From Rhyacophila brunnea (lineage: Eukaryota; Arthropoda; Insecta; Trichoptera; Rhyacophilidae): a DNA stretch of 64,000 nt. The DNA lies in assembly GCA_022495005.1 (NCBI GenBank), contig JAGYXB010001065.1:1-64000 (forward strand). The letters run 5' to 3'. The stretch's first letter is position 1. Every line of letters starts with the position of its first letter. Shown in pieces: positions 63,208 through 64,000 of this stretch. A program made the position numbers and the translations under genes. The notes under the pieces were generated by a model. That model worked only from the letters and a program-made list of their open reading frames with translations, did no database searches and was not told where the DNA came from.

Positions 63208-63662
63208 CGGGATTTCGAAAATTTCGGTTTTCGTTCTGGCTCAAGTAAAAAAATATATAACAGTTTGATTTTGGTTTCCGTTCTGAAAATAATAACGGTT
63301 TTTCCGGTTTTCAGTTCAGCTCCGAGTGATTAATTTTTAATTTTTTTTATTTCTTATAAAAATATCTTTTCTACCATAATTTTCAACATTTCATGGTACT
63401 TCTATGATAGCCCTTTAAATAATATATTATAAATTTATGAGAATTATGTCGAGATGCATTACACGATCGTGAACGATTTCTTTGCGCTTTCAATTTGACA
63501 CACATGTGACCCACCTACAACAACTGAACGAAACTGTAGTGGGGAGTAAGATCAAGTTAACGCGCGTGTTTAAGCATGTACCGAACTGAAAAGATCCAAT
63601 ATTTTTTTTTCGGTTCAGTTCCAGTTTCGTTCAGACAAATGTAACCGGTTTTCGAAACCCTG
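63208..63662. mobile_element. hAT-type MITE, 455 bp
   Basis: 8-bp duplication GCAGGAAC at 63200-63207 and 63663-63670. Ends CGGGATTTCGAAAATTTCGG and, from the right, CAGGGTTTCGAAAACCGG. The interior repeats CGGTTTTC/GGTTCAG words. Non-coding. Confidence 0.85.
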
Positions 63663-63670
63663 GCAGGAAC

Positions 63671-64000
63671 ATAATATAAATAAAATAATTTCTCCGTAGC
63701 TTAACTGAACAATTACCATCATGAGAGACCTTTAATTATGTGGGTGTTTTACCAAAACCCTAATTTAATCACACTCAGGAGTGTGATATTTTTATACATC
63801 TACATACGTACTGTTCCGATATTAATTTACCCACTAAAAGGGTTAAAAGATAGTGCACAATAAACTGATCCACATCTGTAAAATGACACATTACAAAAAC
63901 TTGTTATTGCATGCATAACGATTAATACATAAAACATGTTTCTGGTTTACGCAATTTATACTAATAATAATCTCTGTGATTTTAAAGTATTTGCCATTTT
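63671..64000. other. AT-rich right edge, no gene seen
   Basis: Nothing supported. Confidence 0.4.

Noticed and set aside
1..64000. CRISPR array, operon, bacterial or phage gene cluster
   Set aside because: No spaced direct repeats of CRISPR type; genes are spliced and flanked by animal transposons, so the window is eukaryotic.

Overview
The window looks like nuclear DNA of an insect, most likely an aphid or another sap-sucking hemipteran. The basis is AT-rich DNA, spliced animal genes with GT-AG introns, a very high load of small hAT, piggyBac, Tigger and mariner elements, and the recurring tag TAGGTACCTA. The species call is inference; nothing in the window names it. All gene models were assembled by eye from splice signals and codon phase.

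Layout. 1-3395 is the 3' part of a Ty3/gypsy pol gene, cut by the left window edge but uninterrupted. 3396-5248 is its downstream flank plus unassigned DNA. 5261-11953 is a complete non-LTR retrotransposon of Jockey type bounded by a 12-bp target-site duplication. It carries three ORFs, the first of which (5498-6310) I do not recognise. 11984-12211 holds a coding-like minus-strand block at the target site. 13351-14637 is a mariner with perfect terminal repeats and a frameshifted transposase. 14638-29773 has no host gene that I can support. It holds hAT-type MITEs (two copies of one family, one carrying another MITE inside it) and a 3.9 kb AT-rich block between inverted repeats.

30426-41491 is the main host gene: seven plus-strand exons of a TMEM26 (transmembrane protein 26) homologue whose codon phases all fit. 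Its first coding exon was not found. The introns are filled with MITEs, a SINE, foldback elements and coding-like debris.

41925-52453 is transposon-dense: a degenerate hAT, a piggyBac MITE, a Tigger, and a 6.6 kb element with its own terminal repeats. That element contains an intron-bearing transposase-like gene of a family I cannot name, and is itself invaded by a piggyBac MITE and a second hAT.

53281-59255 (minus strand) is a five-exon PRXL2B (peroxiredoxin-like 2B, prostamide/prostaglandin F synthase) homologue with an intact CxxC motif. Its N-terminal exon was not found. Its introns hold LINE, SINE, Tigger and hAT pieces. Just upstream, 59306-61648 is a second, differently ended element with the N-terminal part of the same unnamed transposase-like family, split by a 5'-truncated LINE. 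61649-64000 holds two more MITEs and otherwise AT-rich DNA.
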